From NCBI RefSeq assembly GCF_001418565.1, contig NZ_LIQQ01000082.1:1-49826 (forward strand): a DNA stretch of 49,826 nt. The letters are read 5' to 3'. Source of the DNA: Streptomyces graminilatus (GTDB lineage: Bacteria; Actinomycetota; Actinomycetes; Streptomycetales; Streptomycetaceae). Each line of letters opens with the position of its first letter. The stretch's first letter is position 1. Positions 10,665 through 18,135 of the stretch are shown here, piece by piece. Made by a program: the position numbers and the translations under genes. The notes under the pieces were generated by a model that ran no database searches, had not been told where the DNA came from, and saw only the letters and a program-made list of their open reading frames with translations.

Positions 10665-11102
10665 TCACCGGCCGGCCCGGGCGTCGGCCACGTGGACCAA
10701 TTGGCCGAGGGCGGTGGTGGTGTACCAGCGACAGTCGATGAGAGCTTCGTGTCCGGCGTGCTTCGGCAGGAGGTGCTCCTCCATGGCGCGCAGGTAGATC
10801 AGACAGTCCGGGCAGCTGCGCGAGAGGTGCACGAGATAGCGGGGGTGGGCCGTGACGAAACTCTGGGCGCCGCCGGTGGCGTCGCGAAGCCGCCACCCGT
10901 CCTCGTCGGTCGGGGTGTGCCATGAGGGAGCGACGATCCGCATCGAATCCCCCCACAGTTCCCCGCCGGCCACGCCTCTGACGACGATGACCTGGTCACC
11001 GGCCTGGAAATGGGCGTGGGTGATGTCCCGGGCGGGGGTAAGCGGGTCGGGCGTCGGCGCGAAGTCCGGCGTCGGCGGAGGAGTTGAGGAAGACGGGAAC
11101 AT
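10665..11102 (-). CDS. Hypothetical protein
   Basis: A 145-residue protein, not recognised. The ATG is preceded by GGAAGG with good spacing. The first 25 residues are Pro/Thr/Ser-rich and probably disordered. The core contains a beta-rich part with VIVVRGVAGGELWG and a SCPDC pair (a possible half zinc site) followed by a helix and HEALIDCRWYTTTALG. It is the first gene of a two-gene leftward operon with the 119-residue protein. A perfect 11-bp hairpin lies about 55 bases upstream of its start and may separate it from the GntR-type gene further right. Function unknown. Confidence 0.5.
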   Translation of the reverse strand: MFPSSSTPPPTPDFAPTPDPLTPARDITHAHFQAGDQVIVVRGVAGGELWGDSMRIVAPSWHTPTDEDGWRLRDATGGAQSFVTAHPRYLVHLSRSCPDCLIYLRAMEEHLLPKHAGHEALIDCRWYTTTALGQLVHVADARAGR

Positions 11103-11600
11103 GCAGGACCTTCCACACGGTGCGGAGTGGCAGCGGGAAGATCAATGGTCCGCAGGATCGCCGGTTTGGCTAACCGGCGATCGTCGGCTATGTTCCCGGC
11201 CGCCGAGCGGAACAGAATCTGCGTACCGCGGTCTTGCTCGCTGGCAGCAGGGGGAATCGTGATCGGGCGAGACGGAGTGCTCTGGCCGAGGCGCGGCCGA
11301 TCCAGGGCCGGACGGGCCTTCCGTCCCGGCAGTCCGCCTCGCTGCCGGCGTCTTCGGCGATGAGCGTCGTGCGGGAATGTCGCGCGGCGGTCATCAGCTG
11401 GTGGCGGGAGCGCTCGCCCCAGTCCAGGGCGTGTTTCGGCTCCTGCAACGGCTGAGCAGGAATAGTGCCCTGGGTGGTTCCCTCACCGACGGGATTTCGG
11501 GCAGTAGGTTCCTTGGGTGCTTTTCATGGTCCTGTGGACACGCAAGGGCCCCGCTCCGTGATGGGAATGAGGCCCAGAGCGAGAGCGGGTCGTCCTGGCG
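11103..11600. other. Intergenic region with a strong hairpin
   Basis: About 500 bases between leftward genes. Apart from the hairpin at 11156-11182 I see only weak open frames without ribosome sites. Near 11537-11590 the 7-mers CCCGCTC and GAGCGGG could pair over a long loop downstream of the GntR-type gene, a weak terminator candidate. Confidence 0.35.
11156..11182 (-). terminator. Perfect 11-bp hairpin
   Basis: GATCGCCGGTT and its exact complement AACCGGCGATC flank a 5-base loop. It sits between leftward genes (stop at 11601, next start at 11102). There is no T-run, but Streptomyces terminators often lack one. It could instead be an operator for the 11102 gene. Confidence 0.55.
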
Positions 11601-12641
11601 TTACTCCTCCAGGCCGGCCAGCTCCTTCAAGAGGGCATCTGCACGGTCTCGGGCGTCCCTCACCTGGTCTCCGAAGGTCCGGCGCTGGGCCGGAGTCATC
11701 ACCCGGAGGGACGCCGTGGAGAACACGGACAGGCCGTCGTCAATGCGCTTGGCGAGCGTCACCAGTTGGTGTCCGGTGGCCTTACCCTTCCGAGCCTCCC
11801 CGGCCGTGGCCTTGGCGGTCTCGTCCACGGTCGTCAGGGCCTTGGCTGCCTTCTTCTCCAGGCCCGCTCGCTCACCCCGAGTCAGGGCCTCCACGCCGAA
11901 CCTGTCCCACTGGGCCGAAGGAATCACGGCCCGCTTGCGGTCCTCTACGTGGTGAAGGATGGCGCGCTGGGCGGTCCGGTCCGCCCCGATGTCCCGGTAG
12001 AGGAGGGCGGCCAGAGCTTGGTACTCCGGAGACTGGCCGTTCCAGTCGGGGTCACCCTTGAACTTGAACATCTGCCGGAGGTCCACCAGCTTGGCTGCCA
12101 CGGCTTTCTTGGCATCCGTGGCACGGCCCTCCGCTTCCAGCCACGCCCGCCCCAGGACCTTGGCCGCCTGGTATGCCTCCGCCACGCCCTCCTGTTTCAG
12201 GGCGCGCTCCGCGTTGGGGTCCACGTGTTCCGTGACCACGCGGCCCTCCAGGACCTTTGGGGCATGGACGACCACTTCCGCGCCGCTTCCCGTATCCGCC
12301 CCCGTCTTGGCAGCCATGTCGGCCTCCAGTTCCTCCGCCGTGTCTGTGACGGCAGGGGCGGCCGCAGATTGAGACTCCTCAGCGTCACAGACAGCTGAAC
12401 TGTCCGTGGCGGAATTCCCCGCTGGGAACAGGCTCTCCGTCACGGTCCAGCCGTCCCCGGTCGAGGTCACCAGGCCCTCATCTAGCAGGAGTGTCAAGGC
12501 GCGGGACACGGTCGCCTTGGTGGCGCCGTACTGCTCCGTTACCTCCCCCACGATCAGGCCATCGCCCCCGGCGTACGTCCCTGTCCGGATCTTCTGACGG
12601 ATGCCCTCTGCCACAGTTTCGTACTTAGCCGCCTTGGCCAT
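11601..12641 (-). CDS. GntR-type winged-helix regulator with long C-terminal domain
   Basis: A 346-residue protein. The start at 12641 is chosen over the longer frame (to 12845) because it has a clear GGGGAGAG ribosome site and the domain begins at once. Residues about 5-75 form a GntR-like winged helix (YETVAEGIRQKIRTGTY, then TKATVSRALTLLLDEG). An Ala/Ser/Thr linker follows, then a long helical, charged region (about 140-346) with many Lys/Ala/Glu repeats that does not match the usual FCD or UTRA ligand domains. GntR proteins with unusual C-termini occur as plasmid transfer/replication regulators in Streptomyces, which would fit the accessory setting, but this is inference. The paired palindromes at 13655-13691 are candidate operators. 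Confidence 0.6.
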   Translation of the reverse strand: MAKAAKYETVAEGIRQKIRTGTYAGGDGLIVGEVTEQYGATKATVSRALTLLLDEGLVTSTGDGWTVTESLFPAGNSATDSSAVCDAEESQSAAAPAVTDTAEELEADMAAKTGADTGSGAEVVVHAPKVLEGRVVTEHVDPNAERALKQEGVAEAYQAAKVLGRAWLEAEGRATDAKKAVAAKLVDLRQMFKFKGDPDWNGQSPEYQALAALLYRDIGADRTAQRAILHHVEDRKRAVIPSAQWDRFGVEALTRGERAGLEKKAAKALTTVDETAKATAGEARKGKATGHQLVTLAKRIDDGLSVFSTASLRVMTPAQRRTFGDQVRDARDRADALLKELAGLEE

Positions 12642-13979
12642 CGCGCTCTCCCCTTGGTCTCGATGGAGTAGGGCAACCGTATCGTCGGAGGTGCTGTCGG
12701 ATACTGACTTCTCCGTTGGCTCTGCGTCGTACGCCGCGGACAATTCGGCCGACGACCGCGATGTGCGGGCAAGAGCTGGGTGCAGGACTGGGACTGGGGA
12801 AGGTTCCGGGATGTGGCCTCTGTCTCGTACATGGTGGTACGTCAATCCGAAGATTCGCAGAACGGGGCCTGGCTGGAGCTCTTCAGGGGGTGGTGCCAGC
12901 GCTTGGCAATGGGGTGCCCCGGCGCCGGACGTGCGGGGGATGGTTGGGACTGTACTCGCCCCTGTCTTAATCGCGGCCGGGCCGTCGGACCCGGTCCGCG
13001 TCCGGTGTTGATCGGACAGCTTGTGTGCGGAGCCGGGCGTGACTGGTCACCCCCTCGGCTCGGGTAGTTGGGAGGGGGTGCACCCCGAAGTGTCAGGCGG
13101 CGGTTCGGGCGTTGGCTCCGGCTCCCACCCCGAGTCCGGAACGGGAGCTGCAAGTCCATGGCGTCGGAATGCGCCAGCGTCTTGCTTCCGGCCACCGTGG
13201 ACAGGTCCGGGTTCGCCTCCCTGGCGGACGTCACGGCAGCTACGGCGTTCCATTGCCTGGAGTGCATCTCTCAAGGGGTCGGAACATGTTCTGTCGATGT
13301 CTTCTTCATCCGGCGGTTGGCCACGCCGCTAGCTGTCGCGTGCCAGGGTGATGTTGACGGCTGGATGGAGCGGGCGGCAGGGGGATCTGTCGGCTGAGTC
13401 CCGGTGAATCCGCGCCGTTAAACTGTCGCATCAGTTCAGGTCGTGACTTCCGCGCAAAGTTACCGTTGCGTCATATCAACCGTGATGCAGGGGTCCACCC
13501 GAACGTCGAGGGTCGACTATTCGCCATGGTTCGCTAGGGTGCGGGCTCTGGCCTTCGAAACTCGGACTCTCGTGGGTCTGTGAGTCTTCGAGAGCTGCCG
13601 ATAAACAACTGCGAAACAGTGAGTGGGTGTGATCGCAGGAGGGGTGACAACGGGTGCGTACGCAGCTGCGTACGCAACCTGACATGTCAGGCTGGGCCTG
13701 CCGAGAGGCGCACGACACTGGCGCAACTGGCCCAGGTCAGATAGGCCAGCGTGAGGCACTGGTGCAGCTGGCTCAATCGGACGGGCGGCGTGATCCGTGA
13801 GCGCGAGTCGACTCGTGGACCTCCCGCTCGCGTGCCGCGCCCCCGGGATTCAGTGACCCGTCGGTCTTCTGTGCCGACCTGATCGTGCTGGTTCGCTGAG
13901 CATCCCGGCGTAACGACCCGCGACCGCCGGCCGGACTGCTGCACGCCATGTGCGACTTCGTGAGCGCCGCTCAGATCGG
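12642..13979. other. Long gene-poor region
   Basis: About 1.3 kb in which I find no convincing gene. Several frames are open because of the high GC, but they are Arg/Pro/Gly-rich with no ribosome sites. The region contains a small palindrome GGGGTGCACCCC (13075-13086) and the two strong adjacent palindromes at 13655-13691. It may be the eroded remains of an integrated plasmid. Confidence 0.4.
13655..13691. promoter_or_regulatory. Two adjacent perfect palindromes, candidate operators
   Basis: At 13655-13676 the 10-bp palindrome TGCGTACGCA occurs twice, separated by GC, so the whole 22 bp is itself a perfect palindrome. One base further, 13678-13691 is a second perfect palindrome, CCTGACATGTCAGG. 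Dimeric regulators such as GntR or TetR proteins bind this kind of site. The GntR-type gene about 1 kb away is one candidate partner. Confidence 0.5.
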
Positions 13980-14087
13980 GTGGCGCAGGTTGTGCACGGC
14001 ATGGGCGGTGTCGGAAAGACTGAGATCGCCACGGAATACGTCTACCTCTATGTGATCAGGTCGAACGCCGTAACCGGCCGAGCGTGA
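13980..14087 (+). pseudogene. NB-ARC P-loop relic
   Basis: A short frame of 35 codons ending in TGA reads QVVHGMGGVGKTEIATEY, which is the Walker A (P-loop) of NB-ARC ATPase/TPR regulators common in Streptomyces. The preceding codons (RERRSDR) also fit the family. The rest of the roughly 800-residue protein is missing: a few codons after the P-loop, the match ends and a stop occurs. It is a decayed fragment, not a working gene. A perfect hairpin follows four bases after the stop. Confidence 0.6.
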
Positions 14088-14091
14088 GGTA

Positions 14092-14123
14092 CTGAAGCAA
14101 CTGCACTAAGTCAGTTGCTTCAG
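14092..14123 (+). terminator. Perfect 12-bp hairpin after the NB-ARC relic
   Basis: CTGAAGCAACTG and its exact complement CAGTTGCTTCAG enclose an 8-base loop. It starts four bases after the stop of the relic. It looks like a rho-independent-type terminator without a long T tract. Confidence 0.6.
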
Positions 14124-14440
14124 CCGTTTCAGGCCCTCCAGCGCTACATCCTCGGCTGGAACCATCGGCTCACTCTGTCTGCCGCCTTCAGCCTGCCTCT
14201 GTCATCCTCGGGGAATGTGGACGCTGAAAGGTCCGAACTGTGCCAGGTGACACATTCGCAAGAGAGAAAATGTCACCCGTAGACTCCCCGTATCGGTTGG
14301 CCCCTGGCCAACGATTGGGGGCTCAGGCTCCCCACCAGGCACATTCGCCAACTCCACGCCACTGTGCTGAAGTTATGCCACCGGAGCACGCTTGCGCGCA
14401 CTCGGTTGTTTTGTCATGACCGTTGTAGAAAGGCACGCCC
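14124..14440. other. Upstream region of small membrane protein, with inverted repeats
   Basis: About 317 bases without a gene. Two small inverted repeats stand out: GGTGACA/TGTCACC at 14246-14277, and GTTGGCC-CCT-GGCCAAC at 14296-14312. Either could be a regulatory site or a weak terminator. No sure promoter was identified. Confidence 0.35.
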
Positions 14441-14623
14441 GTGGCAGAGTCAACCCCCGCCCCATCGGCTTACTTTGAGCTGCGAGTAGGCACCTTGCAT
14501 GTCCAGGCAGGACGACCCCGGCGCAATGCGCGCGCGTTTGAGCGCTTCGTGACCAAGGTCGTCACGTCCGCGTTTGCGGCTGGCGTGGGAGCGGGCCTCA
14601 CATGGTGGGCCACTCACAAGTAG
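14441..14623 (+). CDS. Small membrane protein
   Basis: A 60-residue protein starting at GTG, with GAAAGG upstream. Residues 11-20 (YFELRVGTLH) form a beta-like start, a basic middle follows (PRRNARAFERF), and residues about 38-57 form one membrane segment (VVTSAFAAGVGAGLTWWA) with a short tail. Small proteins of this form (soluble ELRVG start plus a C-terminal helix ending in WW) occur in Streptomyces accessory regions; I know of no proven function. The stop lies only seven bases from the left end of the insertion sequence and two bases from its target duplication, so the gene was nearly disrupted. Confidence 0.55.
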   Translation: MAESTPAPSAYFELRVGTLHVQAGRPRRNARAFERFVTKVVTSAFAAGVGAGLTWWATHK

Positions 14624-14625
14624 AA

Positions 14626-14630
14626 CTCAG
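14626..14630. repeat. Target site duplication, left copy (CTCAG)
   Basis: CTCAG directly precedes the left inverted end of the insertion sequence and is repeated at 16341-16345 after the right end. Confidence 0.75.
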
Positions 14631-14649
14631 AGCGTTGTGGCCAATCGGA
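14631..14649 (+). repeat. IS left terminal inverted repeat
   Basis: Starts AGCGTTGTGGCCAATCGGA. It pairs with the right end with two mismatches. Confidence 0.8.
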
Positions 14650-14714
14650 TTGTGTTCGAGCGGTAGCCGGGGGCGGTTCGGGCGCTCGTGCGGTGCGGGT
14701 GGCGGGCATGAAAG

Positions 14715-14772
14715 AACGGGCCCCTCGGTAGAGACACGGTTGAGTCGACCAAGCCCTCCGAGGAGACCCGTT
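14715..14772 (+). promoter_or_regulatory. Stem that can hide the transposase ribosome site
   Basis: AACGGG-CC-CCTCGG (14715-14728) is complementary to CCGAGG-AGA-CCCGTT (14758-14772), two 6-bp blocks around a small internal loop. The right arm contains the AGGAG ribosome site and the first two bases of the TTG start. In a long transcript entering from outside both arms are present and translation would be blocked. This is inference from pairing alone. Confidence 0.45.
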
Positions 14773-15727
14773 GCCCGTCCAGTGGACCACTGCCGTGCCC
14801 GAGACGTCCAACCCCGTCACCCTGGAATGCGACTGCTACGTCCACCAGTTCGGGGCGATCGCTCCAAGGCGGCGGGAGTCGTACTACGAGACCGACATGA
14901 GCGACGCGGAATGGGCTTTGGTCCGGGCGTCGATGCCGATGCCGGCCTGGATGGAGTCCAGGGGCGGCCGGCCGGAGGCGCACTGCCACCGCGACATGGT
15001 CGACGCGGTGCGCCACGTGGTCGACAATGGCGCGAAGTGGTCTGCGGTGCCGCGGGATTTCCCCTGGTGGCGGGCGGTGTACGACTTCTTCCGCCGCTGG
15101 CGTGCGCACGGATACGTCCGGGAGTTGTACCAGCGGCTGCGCCGCGCCAACCGGGTGGTGAGGGGCCGCAGCGCGGAGCCGACCGCCGGGATCATCGATG
15201 CGCAGTCCGTCGACGGCGCGGACACCGTCGTGATGTCACGCGGCTTCGACGGGAACAAGAAGCGCGACGGCCGTAAGCGCTCGATCCTGACCGATACCTG
15301 CGGTGACCTGCTGGAAGTCATCGTGACCCCGGCCGATGTCCACGACTCCAAGCCCGCGCCCGCGCTCCTGGACCGCTACATGGACGAGCCCGGACGGCTG
15401 CTGAAACTCGTCTGGGCCGACAGCGCCTGCCAGGGGCAGCCCCTGGCCGATGCCTTCGCCCGGCACGGCGTGAGGGTCGAGGTCGTTCAACGCCCGGACG
15501 GGACACGTGGCTTCACCGTCCTGGCCCGCCGATGGGTCGTGGAACGCACCCTGGGTCAGCTCTCACGGGCCCGGCGTCTCAACCGTGACCACGAACGCCG
15601 CCCGGACCATCACGAGCAGATGGTCTGGTGGGCCGGCCTGATCACCCTCACCCGCCGGATCGCCGGCGAGCGCCGGCACTGGCCCGATCGCCGTCCGGGC
15701 CGCCGCCCGGGCCCGCAGCCGGCCTGA
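14771..15727 (+). CDS. IS5-family transposase
   Basis: A 318-residue DDE transposase. The TTG start at 14771 is preceded by GAGGAG at good spacing; an ATG at 14897 would cut off a region that looks conserved in the family. The N-terminal domain has the DUF4096-type WALVRASMPMP...GGRPE segment. The catalytic triad is visible: Asp in GIIDAQSVDG, Asp in VWADSACQG, and Glu in WVVERTLGQLSR. The tail is Arg/Pro-rich. The enzyme cuts and joins the element ends. All motifs are intact, so it is probably active. Confidence 0.88.
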   Translation: MPVQWTTAVPETSNPVTLECDCYVHQFGAIAPRRRESYYETDMSDAEWALVRASMPMPAWMESRGGRPEAHCHRDMVDAVRHVVDNGAKWSAVPRDFPWWRAVYDFFRRWRAHGYVRELYQRLRRANRVVRGRSAEPTAGIIDAQSVDGADTVVMSRGFDGNKKRDGRKRSILTDTCGDLLEVIVTPADVHDSKPAPALLDRYMDEPGRLLKLVWADSACQGQPLADAFARHGVRVEVVQRPDGTRGFTVLARRWVVERTLGQLSRARRLNRDHERRPDHHEQMVWWAGLITLTRRIAGERRHWPDRRPGRRPGPQPA

Positions 15728-16247
15728 ACAGGCCCCTCTCCCGCTGCAGCCAGCCCTTCGCATGCAGGGCATAGGTGCGATGACGCACCCGTTCCACCGC
15801 GAGTTTTTCCCGTCCCAGCCCCAGAGTGTCCGCGATCGTGGCCACGTCCACCAGGCCGTCGGCGGCCACGACCGTCTCGAAAATCTGCCGGTACATGCCG
15901 CACAACGACCGTCCTTCCAGGCCCACGTGCCACTGCGACGGCCGCTCGTCATAGCCCTCACGCCCCCTGCGCGAGGGCACCTTGGCCTCGCTGTCCGGCT
16001 CCTGCGGCACATCGGCAACCGCCCCGGCATCAGCGGCCGCCTGCGCACCCGTCGCGGCAAGCTCGTCCATCAGCTCCTCCCGCCCGATCCGGGCGAACTC
16101 CCACCGCTGACGAGCCTCGGCGGCCTGTTCCTCGGACTCGCGCAGCCGGGCCTCCGCCCCGTCCAGCACTTCACGAGCCCGCACTTCACGCCGTTCCATC
16201 AACGCGATCACCGACGGCACCGACCACCTCCAGAACGAGAAAACCAC
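15648..16247 (-). CDS. IS passenger protein, coiled coil plus winged helix
   Basis: A 199-residue protein encoded opposite the transposase; their 3' ends overlap by 80 bases. The start MVFSFWRWSVPSVIALME is followed by a coiled coil (about residues 20-65), a linker and a winged-helix-like domain (about 105-170: MYRQIFETVVAADGLVDVATIADTLGL is the helix-turn-helix core, shown here in two parts: residues MYRQIFETVVAADG and LVDVATIADTLGL). The tail is Gly/Ala/Arg-rich because it lies over transposase coding sequence. Similar opposite-strand proteins accompany related Streptomyces IS5-type elements as far as I recall. A role in regulating transposition or host effects is possible but not shown. 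Confidence 0.6.
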   Translation of the reverse strand: MVFSFWRWSVPSVIALMERREVRAREVLDGAEARLRESEEQAAEARQRWEFARIGREELMDELAATGAQAAADAGAVADVPQEPDSEAKVPSRRGREGYDERPSQWHVGLEGRSLCGMYRQIFETVVAADGLVDVATIADTLGLGREKLAVERVRHRTYALHAKGWLQRERGLFRPAAGPGGGPDGDRASAGARRRSGG

Positions 16248-16297
16248 CCGCCCCGGTGCTGCCCGGGCCCACCGACGAGAACACGTCGATCATGGAA

Positions 16298-16324
16298 GAA
16301 CCGCAGCTCTTCGAGCTGCGGTTC
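16298..16324. terminator. Hairpin next to the IS right end
   Basis: GAACCGCAGCTC and GAGCTGCGGTTC form a perfect 12-bp stem with a TTC loop, running into the first bases of the right inverted end. It could stop transcription entering or leaving the element. Confidence 0.55.
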
Positions 16325-16340
16325 GGTTGGCCACAACGCT
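16322..16340 (-). repeat. IS right terminal inverted repeat
   Basis: Inverted copy of the left end; read inward it starts AGCGTTGTGGCCAACCGAA. Confidence 0.8.
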
Positions 16341-16345
16341 CTCAG
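16341..16345. repeat. Target site duplication, right copy (CTCAG)
   Basis: Direct repeat of 14626-14630, immediately outside the right IS end. Confidence 0.75.
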
Positions 16346-16360
16346 ACCATAAAGAACAAG

Positions 16361-16906
16361 CTAAGCAGCGCGGTCGGTGTGCCAGGCCGGGGTGATCCCG
16401 TTCTTGGCGGCCTTCGCGGCGCGGGCGCGGACGCCGCGCAGACCGCTCTGGTCGATGGTGGATAGTTGTACTTCCCAGCCGATGCGGCGGCCGTCGGCTC
16501 CTTCGACGAGGGTGTCGGTCTGAATCCAGCTGCGGCCCACTCGAGTGCGTACCTCGCTGTCGCCGCTGAAGCCTCCCTGCTGCGCCGCGCGCAGGATGCG
16601 TTCCTGATAGGCCTTGTGCTCGTCACTCATGGGAGCGGTGTGGCGGTCTTCGTCTTCCCGCCGTTCGTGAACGGCCTCACGTCGTCCGCCGCGCATCCGC
16701 AGGTGCATGGGGGCTTCGACGCCCATGTCGCGGCACACGCCTCCGCACTGCAGGTCCCGCTCGTTGACCGGCACTCCCAGCCGCCCGTAGAACCGGTCCG
16801 TCCGGTAGACCGTGTCCCACAGCCCGGGGAGCTCCGGGTGATCCAGGTCGTCCCGGGTCAGGTCGAGAAAAATCCGGAGCTTCTTGTGCCAGACCTCATT
16901 CGCCAA
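16361..16906 (-). pseudogene. CoiA-like nuclease-family gene, truncated at both ends
   Basis: The frame (181 codons from a TTG) starts abruptly inside a conserved-looking helix (ANEVWHKKLRIFLDL). A likely zinc-binding pair CGGVC follows, and near the C-terminus QTDTLVEG and WEVQLSTI supply the D...ExQ residues of a restriction-endonuclease-like fold as in competence protein CoiA relatives. Full-length relatives continue well past the present end AWHTDRAA, and the in-frame stop lies only 16 bases from the target duplication of the neighbouring insertion sequence. Upstream of the TTG a stop precedes any better start. It is probably a remnant. Confidence 0.5.
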
Positions 16907-17231
16907 CGCATACCGCCTTCACCGTCGGAGGTCATTGCTTCGACGGTAGAGCCAGGAACTGACATTCTTGCAGGAGTCGGATCAGCCAAGCCAAAACTTG
17001 ACAATCCGACCATATTGGTGCACTGCAAGGCCTCCACGTGACGCCCCGACGACGTCTCCGTCACAGCCGGGGCCCGAGACCGGCCAGCTGTCCACCACGG
17101 CCGTCACCGACGCCTACGCTCACCCGGTTGACTCCACCCGCTGTCTGACCCAGGCCGGACACACCTTCGCTCGCCACGGTACGCGGACAGGGACCACCGA
17201 CTCGCGCGGCTCGCCTCTTGGTATTCAGCAC
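16907..17231. other. Intergenic region
   Basis: About 325 bases without a convincing gene. A TTGACA hexamer near 16998 has no matching -10 box at the right distance. Confidence 0.35.
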
Positions 17232-17267
17232 CCCGCTGCGGCACGGGTGTGGGCGTGCCGCAGCGGG
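17232..17267 (-). terminator. Perfect 14-bp hairpin, terminator of the inhibitor gene
   Basis: CCCGCTGCGGCACG and its exact complement enclose an 8-base loop. It lies about 85 bases past the stop of the leftward inhibitor gene. It is very stable and almost certainly a terminator. Confidence 0.75.
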
Positions 17268-17351
17268 ACTTCGACATGACCGAGGACAGCCGCCGTGCTC
17301 ACCGGTACGGCACAGGGGCCCGCATGGTCCCGGCGGGCGCGGACGGCACGG

Positions 17352-17927
17352 TCAGAGGTGACAGTTCAGACTGGACGCCTCGTCGTTGTCCGTCACGAAC
17401 TGGGAGCTGGTGCCCGGCAGTTCGGTCCACAGCCTTGATCCGCCGGCGCCGATGTCGTGCCACACATCGACGGTGTAGTTCTGTGTTTTGTCCGCCCAGG
17501 AGGAGGCGACATCGTTGAACCCGAAGTCGGTCAGGTTGATGACGAAGCCCGAGCAGAGCCGGGCGCTCGGAGTCCAACTGAGCATCCGGCCGCTCCAGTT
17601 GTCTTGCCACAGGCAGAACTGCCCGCTCCCGCAGTCCGCCAGCGCCGCTGGCGACGCCAGCTTCAGTGTCACCCCCTCGCTCTTCCAGGTGATGGCGTCC
17701 TTGCCGGTCCGGGTGCCACCGGGGTGCCCGGCCATGATGCTGTCGAGCTGGTCCTGCACGGAGTGCGGCGTCGGCACGGTGCGGGCCGTGGCAGCGACGG
17801 CCGACGCCGGGGCCTCGGCCGCGTAGGCGGGAGCGGTGATCGCCGCCCCGCCGACCAGTAGACCGGCACAGGCCGCGACGGCACCGAGCAGACGTCCAAT
17901 TTCTGTTCCTTTTCGCTGCGTTCTCAT
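17352..17927 (-). CDS. Secreted peptidase inhibitor, family I36-like
   Basis: A 191-residue protein. Residues 1-36 are a signal peptide (basic MRTQRKGTEIGR, hydrophobic core, likely cleavage after AYA). A linker of about 70 residues follows, possibly a propeptide. The C-terminal 85 residues start CGSGQFCLWQDNWSG and contain two further cysteines, the beta/gamma-crystallin-like fold of the Streptomyces metalloproteinase inhibitor (SMPI) family. Members are secreted and block extracellular proteases. The start has GAGGAG about 12 bases upstream. The gene is divergent from the IclR regulator gene and shares its 200-base promoter region, so joint control is plausible. Confidence 0.75.
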   Translation of the reverse strand: MRTQRKGTEIGRLLGAVAACAGLLVGGAAITAPAYAAEAPASAVAATARTVPTPHSVQDQLDSIMAGHPGGTRTGKDAITWKSEGVTLKLASPAALADCGSGQFCLWQDNWSGRMLSWTPSARLCSGFVINLTDFGFNDVASSWADKTQNYTVDVWHDIGAGGSRLWTELPGTSSQFVTDNDEASSLNCHL

Positions 17928-18094
17928 ATGCGTGTACTACTCCTCGTCGATGACGTTGGTGCGTGACAGGCAGAGCATCGTCCGACCGGGCAGGAGCTGT
18001 CGCTCGCCGGACCGGTGAGCGGACCACGCTCCTCCCGCCCGGCAGATTCCGGGACCGGGTTGAGTAATGACTACCGATCCGCCGTCCGCTGCGC

Positions 18095-18119
18095 GTGGCC
18101 ACAGTGCTCGTGTGGCCAC
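18095..18119. promoter_or_regulatory. Inverted repeat before the IclR gene, candidate operator
   Basis: GTGGCCACA and TGTGGCCAC form a 9-bp perfect inverted repeat with a 7-base gap, 16 bases before the likely start. The position fits self-control by the IclR protein or control of the divergent inhibitor gene. Confidence 0.5.
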
Positions 18120-18135
18120 AACGGAGGGACTACCG

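Larger units (their letters stand above)
14631..16340 (+). mobile_element. IS5-family insertion sequence with passenger gene, intact
   Basis: A 1,710-bp element with inverted ends at 14631-14649 and 16322-16340. Both begin AGCGTTGTGGCCAA when read inward and match at 17 of 19 positions. CTCAG flanks both sides as a direct repeat, the mark of a transposition event. The element encodes a rightward DDE transposase and a leftward passenger protein whose 3' ends overlap. It also has a stem that would hide the transposase ribosome site and a strong hairpin at the right end. The clean ends and duplication suggest a fairly recent insertion. Confidence 0.85.

Noticed and set aside
12842..13267. Leftward frame of 141 codons in the gene-poor stretch
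   Set aside because: No ribosome site, Pro/Arg-rich, no recognisable fold.
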